Assembly (NCBI GenBank): GCA_903825465.1
Contig: CAIKAR010000030.1
Coordinates: 248,001 to 312,000 of the forward strand
Direction of reading: 5' to 3'
Source of the DNA: an uncultured Hyphomicrobiales bacterium
GTDB lineage: Bacteria > Pseudomonadota > Alphaproteobacteria > Rhizobiales > Beijerinckiaceae
Length of the DNA stretch: 64,000 nucleotides
Position numbers and translations under genes: made by a program. Shown in pieces: positions 1 to 8,522 of this stretch. The notes below the pieces were generated by a model. That model was not told the origin of the DNA. It was given only the letters and a program-made list of their open reading frames with translations, and did not search any database. Position 1 is the stretch's first letter, and every line of letters starts with the position of its first letter.

Positions 1-2
1 GG

Positions 3-1331
3 GACAACCAGCCGACCTCGCCCGAGTCTCTCGTCGAGGCCATGTGTCGCGCGAACATGCTGACACGGGCCGAACCCACCGCGCCGGTTTATATCGTGTT
101 GGACGCCGGGCTTCAGGAAGCCTCGCTCGAACAACCGATCGAATGGCCCGATCTCGCCCGCTACCAGCCGCCAACGCCGGCGCGTCCGGCGAAGGACGCG
201 ATCGCGAAGGCCGCGGCTCTGTTGAAAGACGCGAAGCGTCCGGTGGTGCTGATGGGCCGCTGCGGCTTGTCGAAAGACGCGTGGAACAAGCGCGTGCGGC
301 TGGTCGAACGCCTTGGCGCCATCGTGATGACCGATCTCAAGCTGCGCGCCTGCTTCCCGACCGATCATCCCGCGCATGTGGCCGAGCCGTTCAATCAGTT
401 CGAGCCCGAGACGCGGGCCGTTGTTGGCGAGGCGGATGTCATTCTGTCGCTGGATTGGGTCGATCTCGGCGGCGCGGTGCGCGCGACGAAGGGCCTGCCG
501 GAAGCGCCGGCGCGCATCGTCGCGAATTCGCTCGATCACACGCTGCACAACGGCGCGCACATGAATTACATGGCGCTGGCGCAAATGGATGTGTTCATGG
601 CGGCCGGCAATGATTCCGTCGTCGACGATTTGCTCGAAGCGCTCGGTCCCGGCGCGGCCAAGGCGCCTTGGCGGGGCAAGCTCGAGGGCAAAAAGCGGAC
701 GGAGGATCCCAATCGCATCACGATGCGCACGGTCGGCCGCGTGCTGCGCGCCGCCTTCGCCAATCCGGACAAGGTGACGCTGGCGTCGGTTTGTCGCGGC
801 TGGGCCTGCGATATCTGGCCCTTCCACGATCCCCAGGCCTATCTCGGCAAGGATGGCGGCGGCGGACTTGGCTCCGGCCCCGGCATCTCCACCGGCGCCG
901 CGCTGGCCATGTCGACGCGCGACCGCCACACGGTGGCGGTGCTCGGCGACGGCGATTTCCTCATGGGCGCGAGCGCCGTGTGGAGCGCGGTCCGCGCGCA
1001 GGTGCCGCTGTTGGTGTTGATCAACAACAATCGTTCGTATTTCAACGACGAACTGCATCAGGAAACAGTGGCCCGGCGCCGCAACCGGCCGGTGTCCAAC
1101 CGCTGGATCGGTCAAAGCATCGCCTCGCCCGAGGTCGATATCGCGGCCTTGTCCACGTCCTACGGCGCGGTCGGCATCGGCCCGGTGAAGAGCCCCGCCG
1201 AGCTCGAAGCGGCGATCCAAAAGGGCGTCGAGGCGATGATGGCGGGCAAGGTCGCGATCATCGACATTCACATCAATCCCGGCCAGGAGCGCACGGCGCG
1301 CTCCACGATCGAAGACCGCAAGACCGAGTAG
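3..1331 (+). CDS. Thiamine-diphosphate-dependent enzyme, acetolactate-synthase-like (5' end outside window)
   Basis: The reading frame is open from the left edge, so the N-terminal part lies outside the window; the ATG at 42 is internal. The visible 443 residues contain the end of the N-terminal ThDP domain (PVYIVLDAG), a central Rossmann-like domain, and a C-terminal ThDP-binding domain. The last carries the motif GDGDF followed by the NNN about 26 residues later, which binds the Mg-diphosphate. The family includes acetolactate synthase, benzoylformate decarboxylase and oxalyl-CoA decarboxylase. The substrate cannot be assigned, and the remote similarity does not support calling it ilvB. It ends at a strong terminator and is separate from nikR downstream. 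Confidence 0.85.
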   Translation, partial: DNQPTSPESLVEAMCRANMLTRAEPTAPVYIVLDAGLQEASLEQPIEWPDLARYQPPTPARPAKDAIAKAAALLKDAKRPVVLMGRCGLSKDAWNKRVRLVERLGAIVMTDLKLRACFPTDHPAHVAEPFNQFEPETRAVVGEADVILSLDWVDLGGAVRATKGLPEAPARIVANSLDHTLHNGAHMNYMALAQMDVFMAAGNDSVVDDLLEALGPGAAKAPWRGKLEGKKRTEDPNRITMRTVGRVLRAAFANPDKVTLASVCRGWACDIWPFHDPQAYLGKDGGGGLGSGPGISTGAALAMSTRDRHTVAVLGDGDFLMGASAVWSAVRAQVPLLVLINNNRSYFNDELHQETVARRRNRPVSNRWIGQSIASPEVDIAALSTSYGAVGIGPVKSPAELEAAIQKGVEAMMAGKVAIIDIHINPGQERTARSTIEDRKTE

Positions 1332-1360
1332 CGTCAAAGAACTCGATGTCGTCGAAACAA

Positions 1361-1395
1361 CCCCTCCGCGGCCGCCGCGGAGGGGTCTTCTGTTT
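1361..1395 (+). terminator. Rho-independent terminator after the ThDP enzyme
   Basis: A perfect 11-bp stem (1361-1371 with 1375-1385) and a 3-nt loop, followed by a T-rich stretch (tcttctgttt). It lies 30 bp after the stop codon. Confidence 0.75.
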
Positions 1396-1452
1396 CCGGG
1401 CGGGCCGGCTGCTGTTAAGATCGCGGGACTTTCAAACCAGCGGGATTGGCCG

Positions 1453-1920
1453 ATGCAACGCTTGACCATCAGTCTCGACGACTCCATGGCCGAGGCCATT
1501 GACGCTTTCATGGCGCGCAGCGGCTATTCGAACCGCTCGGAGGCCATGCGCGATCTCATCCGCGACGCGCTGTCGCCATCGACGCAAGCGGGAGTCGCGA
1601 CGCCGGAATGCGTCGCGGCGATTTCCTATGTCTACGACTACGACGGCCGCGATCTCGCGCTGCGGCTGGAGCGCGCCCAGCACGCGCGCCACGACATCAC
1701 GATTTCATCGATGCGCACGCGCCTGGATCACCGCCATTGCATGGAGGTGACGCTGCTGCGCGGGCCAACCGTCGAAGTGCGCGCGCTTGGCCAGACGATA
1801 CTCGCCGAAAAAGGCGTTCGATTTGGTCAGATGAACCTCGTGCCGATGCGTTCCGAGGCCTCTGGCCACAGTCATGGTCAAGGCGGCGCCTACCACCGGC
1901 ACGACACGCCGGCGCTGTAG
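1453..1920 (+). CDS. NikR-like ribbon-helix-helix regulator with altered nickel site
   Basis: This 155-residue protein has the NikR layout. An N-terminal ribbon-helix-helix DNA-binding domain (residues 1-45, QRLTISLDD and NRSEAMRDLIRDAL) is followed by an ACT-like tetramerisation domain (about 55-140, with the conserved ISYVYDYD and GVRFGQMNLVP). E. coli NikR binds Ni(II) through His76, His87, His89 and Cys95. Aligned by eye, His77 and Cys96 are kept here, but the two middle histidines are Arg88 and Arg90, which I verified from the codons. The C-terminus carries an extra His-rich tail (GHSHGQGG, YHRHD). It is probably a DNA-binding repressor that may not respond to nickel in the classical way. 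No nickel transporter or urease gene is in the window. Confidence 0.8.
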   Translation: MQRLTISLDDSMAEAIDAFMARSGYSNRSEAMRDLIRDALSPSTQAGVATPECVAAISYVYDYDGRDLALRLERAQHARHDITISSMRTRLDHRHCMEVTLLRGPTVEVRALGQTILAEKGVRFGQMNLVPMRSEASGHSHGQGGAYHRHDTPAL

Positions 1921-2019
1921 GATATGGTGAAAACGAAGGTGTCGATTAACCCGAAATTCGGACTCTTAAGACACAAGACATCACGCTGGGGGTGGCGGTA
2001 GTTCTATTCGGGATGTGCA

Positions 2020-2169
2020 ATGATCAAGCGCGCTTTCAACTTCGCCGACGAGCCAGCGAACCCACAGCCGAAGACTTTCTGGATCCCGCGCATGATGATC
2101 ACCGGCGTCATGGTGGGGTTGGCGTCGTCCTACGTTTATATGAACGGCTACCATTTCCTCTGGAATTGA
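2020..2169 (+). CDS. Small single-pass membrane protein, 49 residues
   Basis: A short open frame with ATG at 2020 and TGA at 2167-2169. The first 24 residues are polar and contain prolines. They are followed by a hydrophobic helix (about residues 24-41, MMITGVMVGLASSYVY) and a short aromatic tail ending FLWN. A purine-rich GGGA lies 7 bases upstream of the ATG. The charge pattern (basic residues before the helix) suggests the N-terminus faces the cytoplasm. I do not recognise the family. It could be a small respiratory-chain or transporter accessory subunit, but nothing shows that. Confidence 0.55.
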   Translation: MIKRAFNFADEPANPQPKTFWIPRMMITGVMVGLASSYVYMNGYHFLWN

Positions 2170-2205
2170 ATCGGCGAAAAGCTTCGTTAACCCAGATTCA
2201 ATTCC
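2162..2205. terminator. 11-bp inverted repeat between convergent genes (candidate bidirectional terminator)
   Basis: Perfect arms GGAATTGAATC (2162-2172) and its complement (2195-2205), spaced 22 bp. They span the 3' ends of the small membrane-protein gene and the fumarase gene on opposite strands. There is no clear U-run, so termination is inferred from position. Confidence 0.4.
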
Positions 2206-3803
2206 TTGAAGAAGTCGTTGCCTTTGTCGTCGATGACGATGAAGGCCGGGAAATTCTCCACTTCAATGCGCCAGATCGCCTCCATCCCGAGTTCGGGGTA
2301 GGCGACTGTTTCGACCTTGCGGATACAATCCTGGGCGAGCCGCGCGGCCGGCCCGCCGATGGAGCCCAAATAAAATCCGCCGTGCTTTTGGCAGGCGTCG
2401 CGCACCTCTTTCGAGCGATTGCCCTTGGCGAGCGATATCATTGAGCCGCCCGCCGCCTGGAACGCGTCGACAAACGAATCCATGCGTCCCGCGGTCGTCG
2501 GGCCAAACGAGCCCGAGGCCATGCCCGTCGGGGTTTTCGCCGGGCCGGCGTAATAAATCGGATGGTTCTTGAAATAGTCCGGCAGCGGTTGTCCCGCCTC
2601 GAGCAATTCGCGCAGCTTCGCGTGGGCGAGGTCGCGCGCCACGATCATCGGGCCCGTCAGCGACAGGCGCGTCTTGATCGGATATTTCGACAGCGTCGCC
2701 AGAATTTCCTTCATCGGCTTGTTGAGGTCGATGTTGACCACCGGCCCGCCCAGCGTCGCCTCGTCCAAATGTGGCATGAATCGCGCGGGATCGCGTTCCA
2801 GCTCTTCGAGGAAGACGCCGTCGCGCGTGATTTTGCCGACGGCCTGCCGATCCGCCGAGCACGAAACGCCGATGCCGATGGGCAACGACGCGCCATGTCG
2901 CGGCAGGCGCACGACGCGCACGTCGTGGCAGAAATACTTGCCGCCGAATTGCGCCCCGACGCCCAGCTGCTGCGTCAGCTTGTGGATTTCCTCCTCCATC
3001 GCGAGGTCGCGGAAGGCGTGGCCGTCCTCGCCGCCCTTTGTGGGCAGGGCGTCGAGATATTTGGTCGACGCGAGTTTGACGGTTTTCAGGTTCAATTCCG
3101 CCGATGTCCCGCCGATGACGATGGCGAGATGGTAGGGCGGGCAGGCGGCGGTGCCGAGCGTCAGGATTTTCTCTTTCAAAAACGCGATCAAGCGGTCGCG
3201 CGTCAGCAGCGACGGCGTGCCTTGATACAGATACGTCTTGTTGGCCGAGCCGCCGCCCTTGGCGACGAACAGGAACTTATAGGCGTCCTCGCCCTCCGAA
3301 TAGATTTCGATCTGCGCGGGCAGGTTGTCGGCGGTGTTTTTCTCGTCGAACATCGACAGCGCCGCCAATTGCGAATAGCGCAAATTCTTGCGCGCGTAGG
3401 CGTCGCGGATTCCTTCCGCGATGGCGCTCTCGTCCTCGCCGTCGGTCCAGACGCGGCGGCCCTTTTTGCCCATGACAATCGCCGTGCCCGTGTCCTGGCA
3501 CATCGGCAACACGCCGCCGGCGGCGATATTGGCGTTCTTGAGGAGGTCGTAGGCGACAAAGCGGTCGTTGGAGGTCGCCTCGGAATCGTCGAGGATTTTG
3601 GCGAGCTGCGCGAGGTGGGCCGGCCGCAACAGGTGGTTGATGTCGGCCATCGCCGTGTCGGCGAGCAGGCGGATCGCCTCGCGGCGGACAGTCAGAATTT
3701 CGCGGTCGCCCAGTTTCTCGACCGCGACGCCCTCGCCCGTGAGTTTGCGGTAGGGCGTTTCGTCCTTGCCAAGCGGAAACAGGGGCGCGTGTCGATAGGT
3801 CAT
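2187..3803 (-). CDS. Fumarate hydratase class I
   Basis: A 538-residue full-length class I (iron-sulfur) fumarase, which interconverts fumarate and L-malate in the cytoplasm. The three cysteines expected to hold the [4Fe-4S] cluster are visible: Cys102 (PMCQDTGT), Cys221 (AACPPYH) and Cys315 (GVSCSADR). The C-terminal domain carries the swivelling-domain signatures ([19 protein letters not shown]). It is the last gene of a co-directional run with the isocitrate-lyase family lyase and leuCD, 63 bp after the previous stop. Class I enzymes can also hydrate mesaconate, which may matter in this context. The usual TCA role is equally possible. Confidence 0.93.
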   Translation of the reverse strand: MTYRHAPLFPLGKDETPYRKLTGEGVAVEKLGDREILTVRREAIRLLADTAMADINHLLRPAHLAQLAKILDDSEATSNDRFVAYDLLKNANIAAGGVLPMCQDTGTAIVMGKKGRRVWTDGEDESAIAEGIRDAYARKNLRYSQLAALSMFDEKNTADNLPAQIEIYSEGEDAYKFLFVAKGGGSANKTYLYQGTPSLLTRDRLIAFLKEKILTLGTAACPPYHLAIVIGGTSAELNLKTVKLASTKYLDALPTKGGEDGHAFRDLAMEEEIHKLTQQLGVGAQFGGKYFCHDVRVVRLPRHGASLPIGIGVSCSADRQAVGKITRDGVFLEELERDPARFMPHLDEATLGGPVVNIDLNKPMKEILATLSKYPIKTRLSLTGPMIVARDLAHAKLRELLEAGQPLPDYFKNHPIYYAGPAKTPTGMASGSFGPTTAGRMDSFVDAFQAAGGSMISLAKGNRSKEVRDACQKHGGFYLGSIGGPAARLAQDCIRKVETVAYPELGMEAIWRIEVENFPAFIVIDDKGNDFFKELNLG

Positions 3804-3866
3804 TGCGGCGGCCTCGAAGGGAAGTCGAGCCGCTTTTATCGGGGAAAGCGCGGAAAGGAAACGGCC

Positions 3867-4772
3867 CTATTTCTTGCGCGCCTTCGCCTTTTCGATCACC
3901 GCGCGGGCGGCGTCGAGATAGCCGTCTTCCGTCGCTGTCTGCCGATGCAGGCCGACGAGTTCGTAATAATCGTCCAGCGGAGACAGCTCGTTTTTAACCG
4001 CGTCGAAGTTTCCGTGGGTTTTGAGCGCCATCATCGCCCGCGTCACCGAACCGACGGCGGCGAACAAGGCCGCGGACGGGAAGGTGCAGAGCGCCGCGCC
4101 GGCGGCTTCGAGTTCTTTCGGCGTCGTCTTCCATGTGGAATTGGCGTGCGAGAGGTTGGCGAGCTGCGGCCCCGGCACTTCGCGCAGCACGCGCTTGAAC
4201 TGCTCGATGCTGTCCGCGCCCATGGGTTTCGCCATGTCGCAACCGAGATCCATGTACATCTGGCAGCGCTCGATGGCCGCGTCGATGCCCTCGACGCCGA
4301 ACGCGTCGCTGCGCGCGACGATGACGAGGTCGGGGTCGCGCCGCGCGTCGAGCGCGGCCTTCATCTTGGCGAGCATTTCCTCGACCGGGATGACTTGCTT
4401 GCCGGCCATGTAGCCGCAGCGGTTTGGGAAAACCTGATCCGAAATGAACAGGCCCGCGACGCCCGCCGCCTCGAAGGCGCGCACCATCTGCCGCACATTG
4501 TTGACGCCGCCGAAGCCCGTGTCGGCGTCGACGTAGACGGGGATGTTCACCGCGCCGCAAATGCGGGCGTAGTGGTCGGCGTAGTCGCGCATGTTGGACT
4601 GGCCGGTGTCGGGCGCGGCGAGCAGCGCCCCCATGGCGGCGTAGCCGCCGGCGACCATGGCTTCAAAACCCTGTTGTTCGATGATCTTCGCCGACAGCGC
4701 GTCGTAGGCGCCTGGCGCCATCGTCATGCCGGGCGCGGCGATAAGCTCGCGGAATTTCTTGCGGACGCTCAT
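3867..4772 (-). CDS. Isocitrate lyase/PEP mutase family C-C lyase
   Basis: A 301-residue TIM-barrel protein of the ICL/PEPM superfamily, which cleaves or rearranges 2-hydroxy or 2-oxo dicarboxylates. Metal-binding acidic residues are seen in VDADTGFG (Asp82, Asp84). The catalytic loop that reads K-[KR]-C-G-H in methylisocitrate and dimethylmalate lyases is N-R-C-G-Y here (117-121), so Cys119 is kept but the His is Tyr. Possible activities are 2-alkylmalate or methylisocitrate-type cleavage, or oxaloacetate decarboxylation; none is settled. It lies 12 bp after leuD and 63 bp before fumarase, in one likely operon. Confidence 0.8.
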   Translation of the reverse strand: MSVRKKFRELIAAPGMTMAPGAYDALSAKIIEQQGFEAMVAGGYAAMGALLAAPDTGQSNMRDYADHYARICGAVNIPVYVDADTGFGGVNNVRQMVRAFEAAGVAGLFISDQVFPNRCGYMAGKQVIPVEEMLAKMKAALDARRDPDLVIVARSDAFGVEGIDAAIERCQMYMDLGCDMAKPMGADSIEQFKRVLREVPGPQLANLSHANSTWKTTPKELEAAGAALCTFPSAALFAAVGSVTRAMMALKTHGNFDAVKNELSPLDDYYELVGLHRQTATEDGYLDAARAVIEKAKARKK

Positions 4773-4784
4773 GTTCTGCTCCCG

Positions 4785-5414
4785 TTAAAGTTTGGCGATG
4801 TCGGCGCGCTGTTGCCACGGCGCCAGCGCGGCGACGCGCGCCTCGTAGGCGGCGATTTCATTGGCCTGGTCGAGCGTCATGCCGATGTCGTCGAGGCCGC
4901 GCAACAGGCGTTGTTTGTCCATCGGCGGAATCTCGAAGACGAAGCGTTCGCCGCCGGGGCCGGTGATCGTTTGCGCGGCGAGATCGACGGAAAATTCGCC
5001 GGCGCCATCGTCCGCGACCACGAGCGCGTCGAATCGATCGGCGTCCGCCTCGGCCAGACAAACCGGCAACACGCCGTTTTGAAGGCAGTTTTCGCGATAA
5101 ATGTCGGCGAAGACGCGCGCCACGACGCAGCGGATTCCGACCGCCACCAAAGCCCAGACGGCGGATTCGCGCGAACTGCCGCAGCCGAAATTGCGTCCCG
5201 ACACGAGGATCGCCGGGCGCGCGAATTGCGGCTTGTTGAGAACGAAGCCGGGGTCCGGCGATCCGTCCAGTTTGACGCGGCGCCGCTTGAACAGCAGCTC
5301 CGCGTAATCCTGATTGAGGCGCGGGCCGAGGCCCACCGGCGCGATCTGGTCGGTGTTGACGTCGTCTTCGATCAGCGGAACCGCGACGCCGCGAAGATGG
5401 GTGAAAGCCAGCAT
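4785..5414 (-). CDS. leuD: Aconitase-family small subunit, LeuD-like
   Basis: A 209-residue swivelling-domain subunit of an isopropylmalate dehydratase-type heterodimer. I place the start at 5414, where the ATG overlaps the leuC stop by one base (TGATG), indicating translational coupling. The longer open frame upstream is leuC read in another frame. The N-terminal DDVNTDQIAP and the NFGCGSSRE loop (75-83) match LeuD. The residue after RE is Ser84, where typical LeuD proteins read REHAPWAL, and the loop continues AVWAL. This, with the TctC and lyase neighbours, makes a catabolic 2-alkylmalate-type dehydratase as likely as leucine biosynthesis. Confidence 0.8.
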   Translation of the reverse strand: MLAFTHLRGVAVPLIEDDVNTDQIAPVGLGPRLNQDYAELLFKRRRVKLDGSPDPGFVLNKPQFARPAILVSGRNFGCGSSRESAVWALVAVGIRCVVARVFADIYRENCLQNGVLPVCLAEADADRFDALVVADDGAGEFSVDLAAQTITGPGGERFVFEIPPMDKQRLLRGLDDIGMTLDQANEIAAYEARVAALAPWQQRADIAKL

Positions 5415-6826
5415 CAGGCCGCTCCTCCCATGAGCTTGCGCACGTCGGTTATTTTGCCGGTGACGGCGGCCGCCGCCGCGAGGGCGGGCCCGACGAGGTG
5501 CGTGCGCGCGCCCGGACCCTGGCGATTTTCGAAATTGCGGTTCGTGGTCGACAGGATGCGTTCGCCACGCTCGCCATGGTCGCCGTTGGCGCCCGCGCAC
5601 ATCGAGCACGCGGCCTCGCCCCAAATGAATCCCGCGTCGCGGAACACGCGGTCGAGGCCCTTCGCTTCGGCGTCGCGTTTCACTTTCGCCGAGCCGGGAA
5701 CGACCAGCGCGTTGACGCCTTCCGCGACTTTGCGGCCCCTGGCGATGTCGGCGGCGATTTCGAGATCGGGCAGCCGCGCGTTGGTGCAGGAGCCGATGAA
5801 AACGCGATGCACGGCGAGCCCCTCGATGGCTTCGCCGGGCGCGATCCCCATGTAATCAAGCGCGCGCTCAAGCGCGGCGCGGCGCTCGGCGGGCGCCGAA
5901 GCGGGATCGGGCGCGCGGCCCGAGATGCCGAAGGCCTGCCCCGGGTCGGTGCCCCAGGTGATCTGCGGTTCAAGCGACTCGCAGTCGATGACGATGTCGC
6001 GGTCGAACGAAGCGTCGGAGTCGCTCGACAAAGCCCGCCACGTCGCCAACGCGCGGTCCCACATCGCGCCTTGCGGCGCCCAGGGGCGGCCCGCGATCCA
6101 TTGAAACGTCGCGTCGTCGGGCGCGATAAGCCCGGTGCGCGAGCCCATTTCGATGGCGAGGTTGCACAGGGTCAGCCGCCCCTCGATCGGCAGGGCGCGG
6201 ACCGCGCCGCCGGCGAATTCAATGAAGTGGCCGCGCCCGCCGGCGACGCCGATCTCGGAAATGATTTTAAGCGCGATGTCCTTGGCCGCCGCCCATGGGC
6301 CGAGCTTCCCCTCCAGCCGGACGCGCATCCGCTTCGGCTTTTCCATCGCGATGCATTGCGTCGCCAGAATGTGCTCAAGCTCCGTGGTGCCGCAGCCAAA
6401 GGCGAGCGCGCCAAGACCGCCGACCGTGCAGGCGTGGCTGTCGGGCACCGCGTGGGTGGAGCCGGGCAGCACCATCCCGATTTCCGGCGCGACGACGTGG
6501 GAGATGCCGTGCTCCGCGTCGGCGAGGTCGAACACGCGGATGCCGTTGCGCTTGCTGCCTTCGCGCATGGCGGCGAGCAATTCGATGACTTCGCCCTTGG
6601 CGTTGCGGTCGGTGCGGCCAGGGGTCGAGCGCGGCGTGTGGTCGACGGCGGAAAAGGTGAGATCGGGTCGCCGCACCGCGCGGCCAGCCTTGGCGAGCTT
6701 CGAGAAGGCGTGCGGCGCGTGCAGCTCGTGCAAGACGTGCCGGTCGATGTAAACGAGGTCGCGTCCGTCGGGCCGGCGGCCGACCACGTGGGAATCCCAG
6801 ATCTTGTCGATCAGCGTCGCCGCCAT
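5414..6826 (-). CDS. leuC: Aconitase-family large subunit, LeuC-like
   Basis: A 470-residue [4Fe-4S] hydro-lyase large subunit, partner of the LeuD-like protein. Cluster ligands are Cys347 (GSCTNAR) and the pair Cys407/Cys410 (ACSMC). I chose the ATG at 6826 rather than the in-frame ATG at 6856 because GAGGGCGG sits just before it and the upstream start would overlap the TctC stop. In leucine synthesis it would isomerise 2- to 3-isopropylmalate. Its placement between a tricarboxylate-type binding protein and an ICL/PEPM lyase suggests it may act on another hydroxy-dicarboxylate. LeuC and related dehydratases cannot be separated by eye. Confidence 0.82.
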   Translation of the reverse strand: MAATLIDKIWDSHVVGRRPDGRDLVYIDRHVLHELHAPHAFSKLAKAGRAVRRPDLTFSAVDHTPRSTPGRTDRNAKGEVIELLAAMREGSKRNGIRVFDLADAEHGISHVVAPEIGMVLPGSTHAVPDSHACTVGGLGALAFGCGTTELEHILATQCIAMEKPKRMRVRLEGKLGPWAAAKDIALKIISEIGVAGGRGHFIEFAGGAVRALPIEGRLTLCNLAIEMGSRTGLIAPDDATFQWIAGRPWAPQGAMWDRALATWRALSSDSDASFDRDIVIDCESLEPQITWGTDPGQAFGISGRAPDPASAPAERRAALERALDYMGIAPGEAIEGLAVHRVFIGSCTNARLPDLEIAADIARGRKVAEGVNALVVPGSAKVKRDAEAKGLDRVFRDAGFIWGEAACSMCAGANGDHGERGERILSTTNRNFENRQGPGARTHLVGPALAAAAAVTGKITDVRKLMGGAA

Positions 6827-6852
6827 TCCGCCCTCGCCGTGGTTGTTCGCTT

Positions 6853-7875
6853 TCAATCGCGCGCCGCCGGTATCAACTTGGCCACGGCGTCGAGCGTCTG
6901 TCTCGGCGTCGCATAGAGCTTGTCGAGCAGGCTGACAAGCTCGTCCGCGGGCCGAGGCGTCATGTCGATGCGCGCCGTTTTGGCCTCCGCCAGCAACTCC
7001 GGATCGCGCAGCGTTTCCTCGAACGCGGCGCGCAGCGCCAGGGCGCGCTCCACGGGCGTGTCGGGCGGCAACACATAGGGCCGGCCAAATTCAACGCTGG
7101 AAAAAACAAAGCGGAGCAGGTCGCGCTGCTCGGGGGTTTGAACGCGATCGTAAATGGACGGGACATTGGGGAAATCCGCCAAAGGCGTTTCCTCGGCGCG
7201 CAGAACGATCCGCACGAGGCCGGATCGGAATTCCTCGATTCGCGACATGAACTGGTTGATGGAGTTGCAGACGCCCTCGACTTCGCCCCGCTCCATCGCG
7301 AGCCAGGCGTCCGGCGGACCGGCGTATCCTTCGACGATCCGGAACTTCGCGCCCAGCACGCGGTTCAGCACGGTTGGAACGATGCTGAGCGAAGAGCCGG
7401 CGCCCGATCCCGCGACTACGAACTCCCGCTGAAAAACGTCTTCTATCGCCGAGACGCCGCTGCCCTGCGCGCTCAGACAGACGCGGCTTGGCAGGGACGC
7501 GGCGCCAAGCCAGAAGAATTTTCGCGGGTCGGCCTCCAGATTGCCCTGGCCCAATACCGCTTGATTGCCGATGTTGCGCGAGAACGAGCCTATGTAAGTG
7601 CCGTCGCGCGGCGCGCGGGAATACATGAAGTTCGTCGCGACAATGCTCGCGGCGGCCGGCATGTTCTGAACCACGATGGCGGGATTTCCGGGAATGTGCC
7701 GGCCGAGATAGCGGGCCAGCAATCGTCCGCCGAGATCGTAGTCGCCGCCGGAGGGATGTCCCAGAACCAAGTGAATGGGATGGCCCGCGTAGAATCGCGC
7801 GACATCCTCCGCTTTGGACGCGGTCGTGGCGGCGAAAGCGCCCATAAGGGTCAAAACAAGCGTGGTTGCGCGCAC
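6853..7875 (-). CDS. TctC-family (Bug) solute-binding protein
   Basis: A 340-residue periplasmic binding protein with an N-terminal signal peptide (MRATTLVLTLMGAFAATTASKAE). It belongs to the tripartite tricarboxylate transporter receptor family, which binds carboxylates such as citrate. Recognisable parts are IHLVLGHPSGGDYDLGGRLLA and the C-terminal region with VERALALRAAFEETLRDPE. No TctA or TctB membrane component is in the window, which is common for orphan Bug proteins. It is the first gene of the leuC-leuD-lyase-fumarase run, 26 bp ahead of leuC, so its ligand may be that pathway's substrate. Confidence 0.85.
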   Translation of the reverse strand: MRATTLVLTLMGAFAATTASKAEDVARFYAGHPIHLVLGHPSGGDYDLGGRLLARYLGRHIPGNPAIVVQNMPAAASIVATNFMYSRAPRDGTYIGSFSRNIGNQAVLGQGNLEADPRKFFWLGAASLPSRVCLSAQGSGVSAIEDVFQREFVVAGSGAGSSLSIVPTVLNRVLGAKFRIVEGYAGPPDAWLAMERGEVEGVCNSINQFMSRIEEFRSGLVRIVLRAEETPLADFPNVPSIYDRVQTPEQRDLLRFVFSSVEFGRPYVLPPDTPVERALALRAAFEETLRDPELLAEAKTARIDMTPRPADELVSLLDKLYATPRQTLDAVAKLIPAARD

Positions 7876-7991
7876 GACATTTCCTCCGCGCGGACGATGC
7901 GCCGGGGCATTTCCCGCGTCAACAACGTCCGAACTGGCGGCTGCGCGGATGATTTGCTAGGCTCGCCCGAATTCGAGCAGGGAGGCCGCTC

Positions 7992-8516
7992 ATGGCTTAT
8001 GAATTGCCGCGTTTTTGCGCCGACGCGCGGGCGGCCCTCAAGCAGGGCCCGCTTCGCGCCGCCCTCGACAAAATCGAGGCCGACCTCTCGACATTGCTGA
8101 AGAACGAAGCGTTCGTCCATTCCGCGTTCAAGGACGGCGACCCCGCCGGCAAGACCGAACTTTATCACGATCCCGAAACCGATTTTTATGTTTACGCTCA
8201 CGTTCAGGCGGCTGGAAAAACCGGCGCGCCGCACAGCCACGGCGCCTCGTGGGCGGTCTACGGCAACGCGGCTGGTTGCACCGAAATGACGGAGTACAAG
8301 CGCGTGAATCCAGAGGGAGAAGACGAAGTCGTTCTCAAGAAATCGGATTTTTACAAGCTCAATCCAGCCGACACCCGCGGATATGGCCCGGGCGTCATTC
8401 ATTCGACGGGGCATCCGTTGAAGGCGTGGGTTGTGCGTGTGACCGGAACCGACCTCGACCAGCTCCCGCGCTACCATTTCAAACGCTCGCGCGACAAGGT
8501 GCTGGAAGGCGCGTAG
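7992..8516 (+). CDS. Cupin-fold protein, DUF4863-like
   Basis: A 174-residue soluble protein with one small beta-barrel. A metal-binding motif is visible in the middle (PHSHGASWAVYG, about residues 91-102), with a further His late in the barrel (GVIHSTGHP). This resembles DUF4863/4-hydroxylaminobenzoate-lyase-like cupins and cysteine-dioxygenase-like enzymes. The substrate is unknown. It starts after AGGGAGGCCGCTC, a good ribosome binding site. It is divergent from the tctC operon (116 bp apart) and convergent with matB, whose end lies 6 bp away. Confidence 0.65.
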   Translation: MAYELPRFCADARAALKQGPLRAALDKIEADLSTLLKNEAFVHSAFKDGDPAGKTELYHDPETDFYVYAHVQAAGKTGAPHSHGASWAVYGNAAGCTEMTEYKRVNPEGEDEVVLKKSDFYKLNPADTRGYGPGVIHSTGHPLKAWVVRVTGTDLDQLPRYHFKRSRDKVLEGA

Positions 8517-8522
8517 GCCTCC

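Noticed and set aside
2562-5855. A 1097-codon plus-strand frame over fumarase, the lyase and leuD
   Set aside because: Same shadow effect; low-complexity Arg/Gly/Ala-rich translation without domains.
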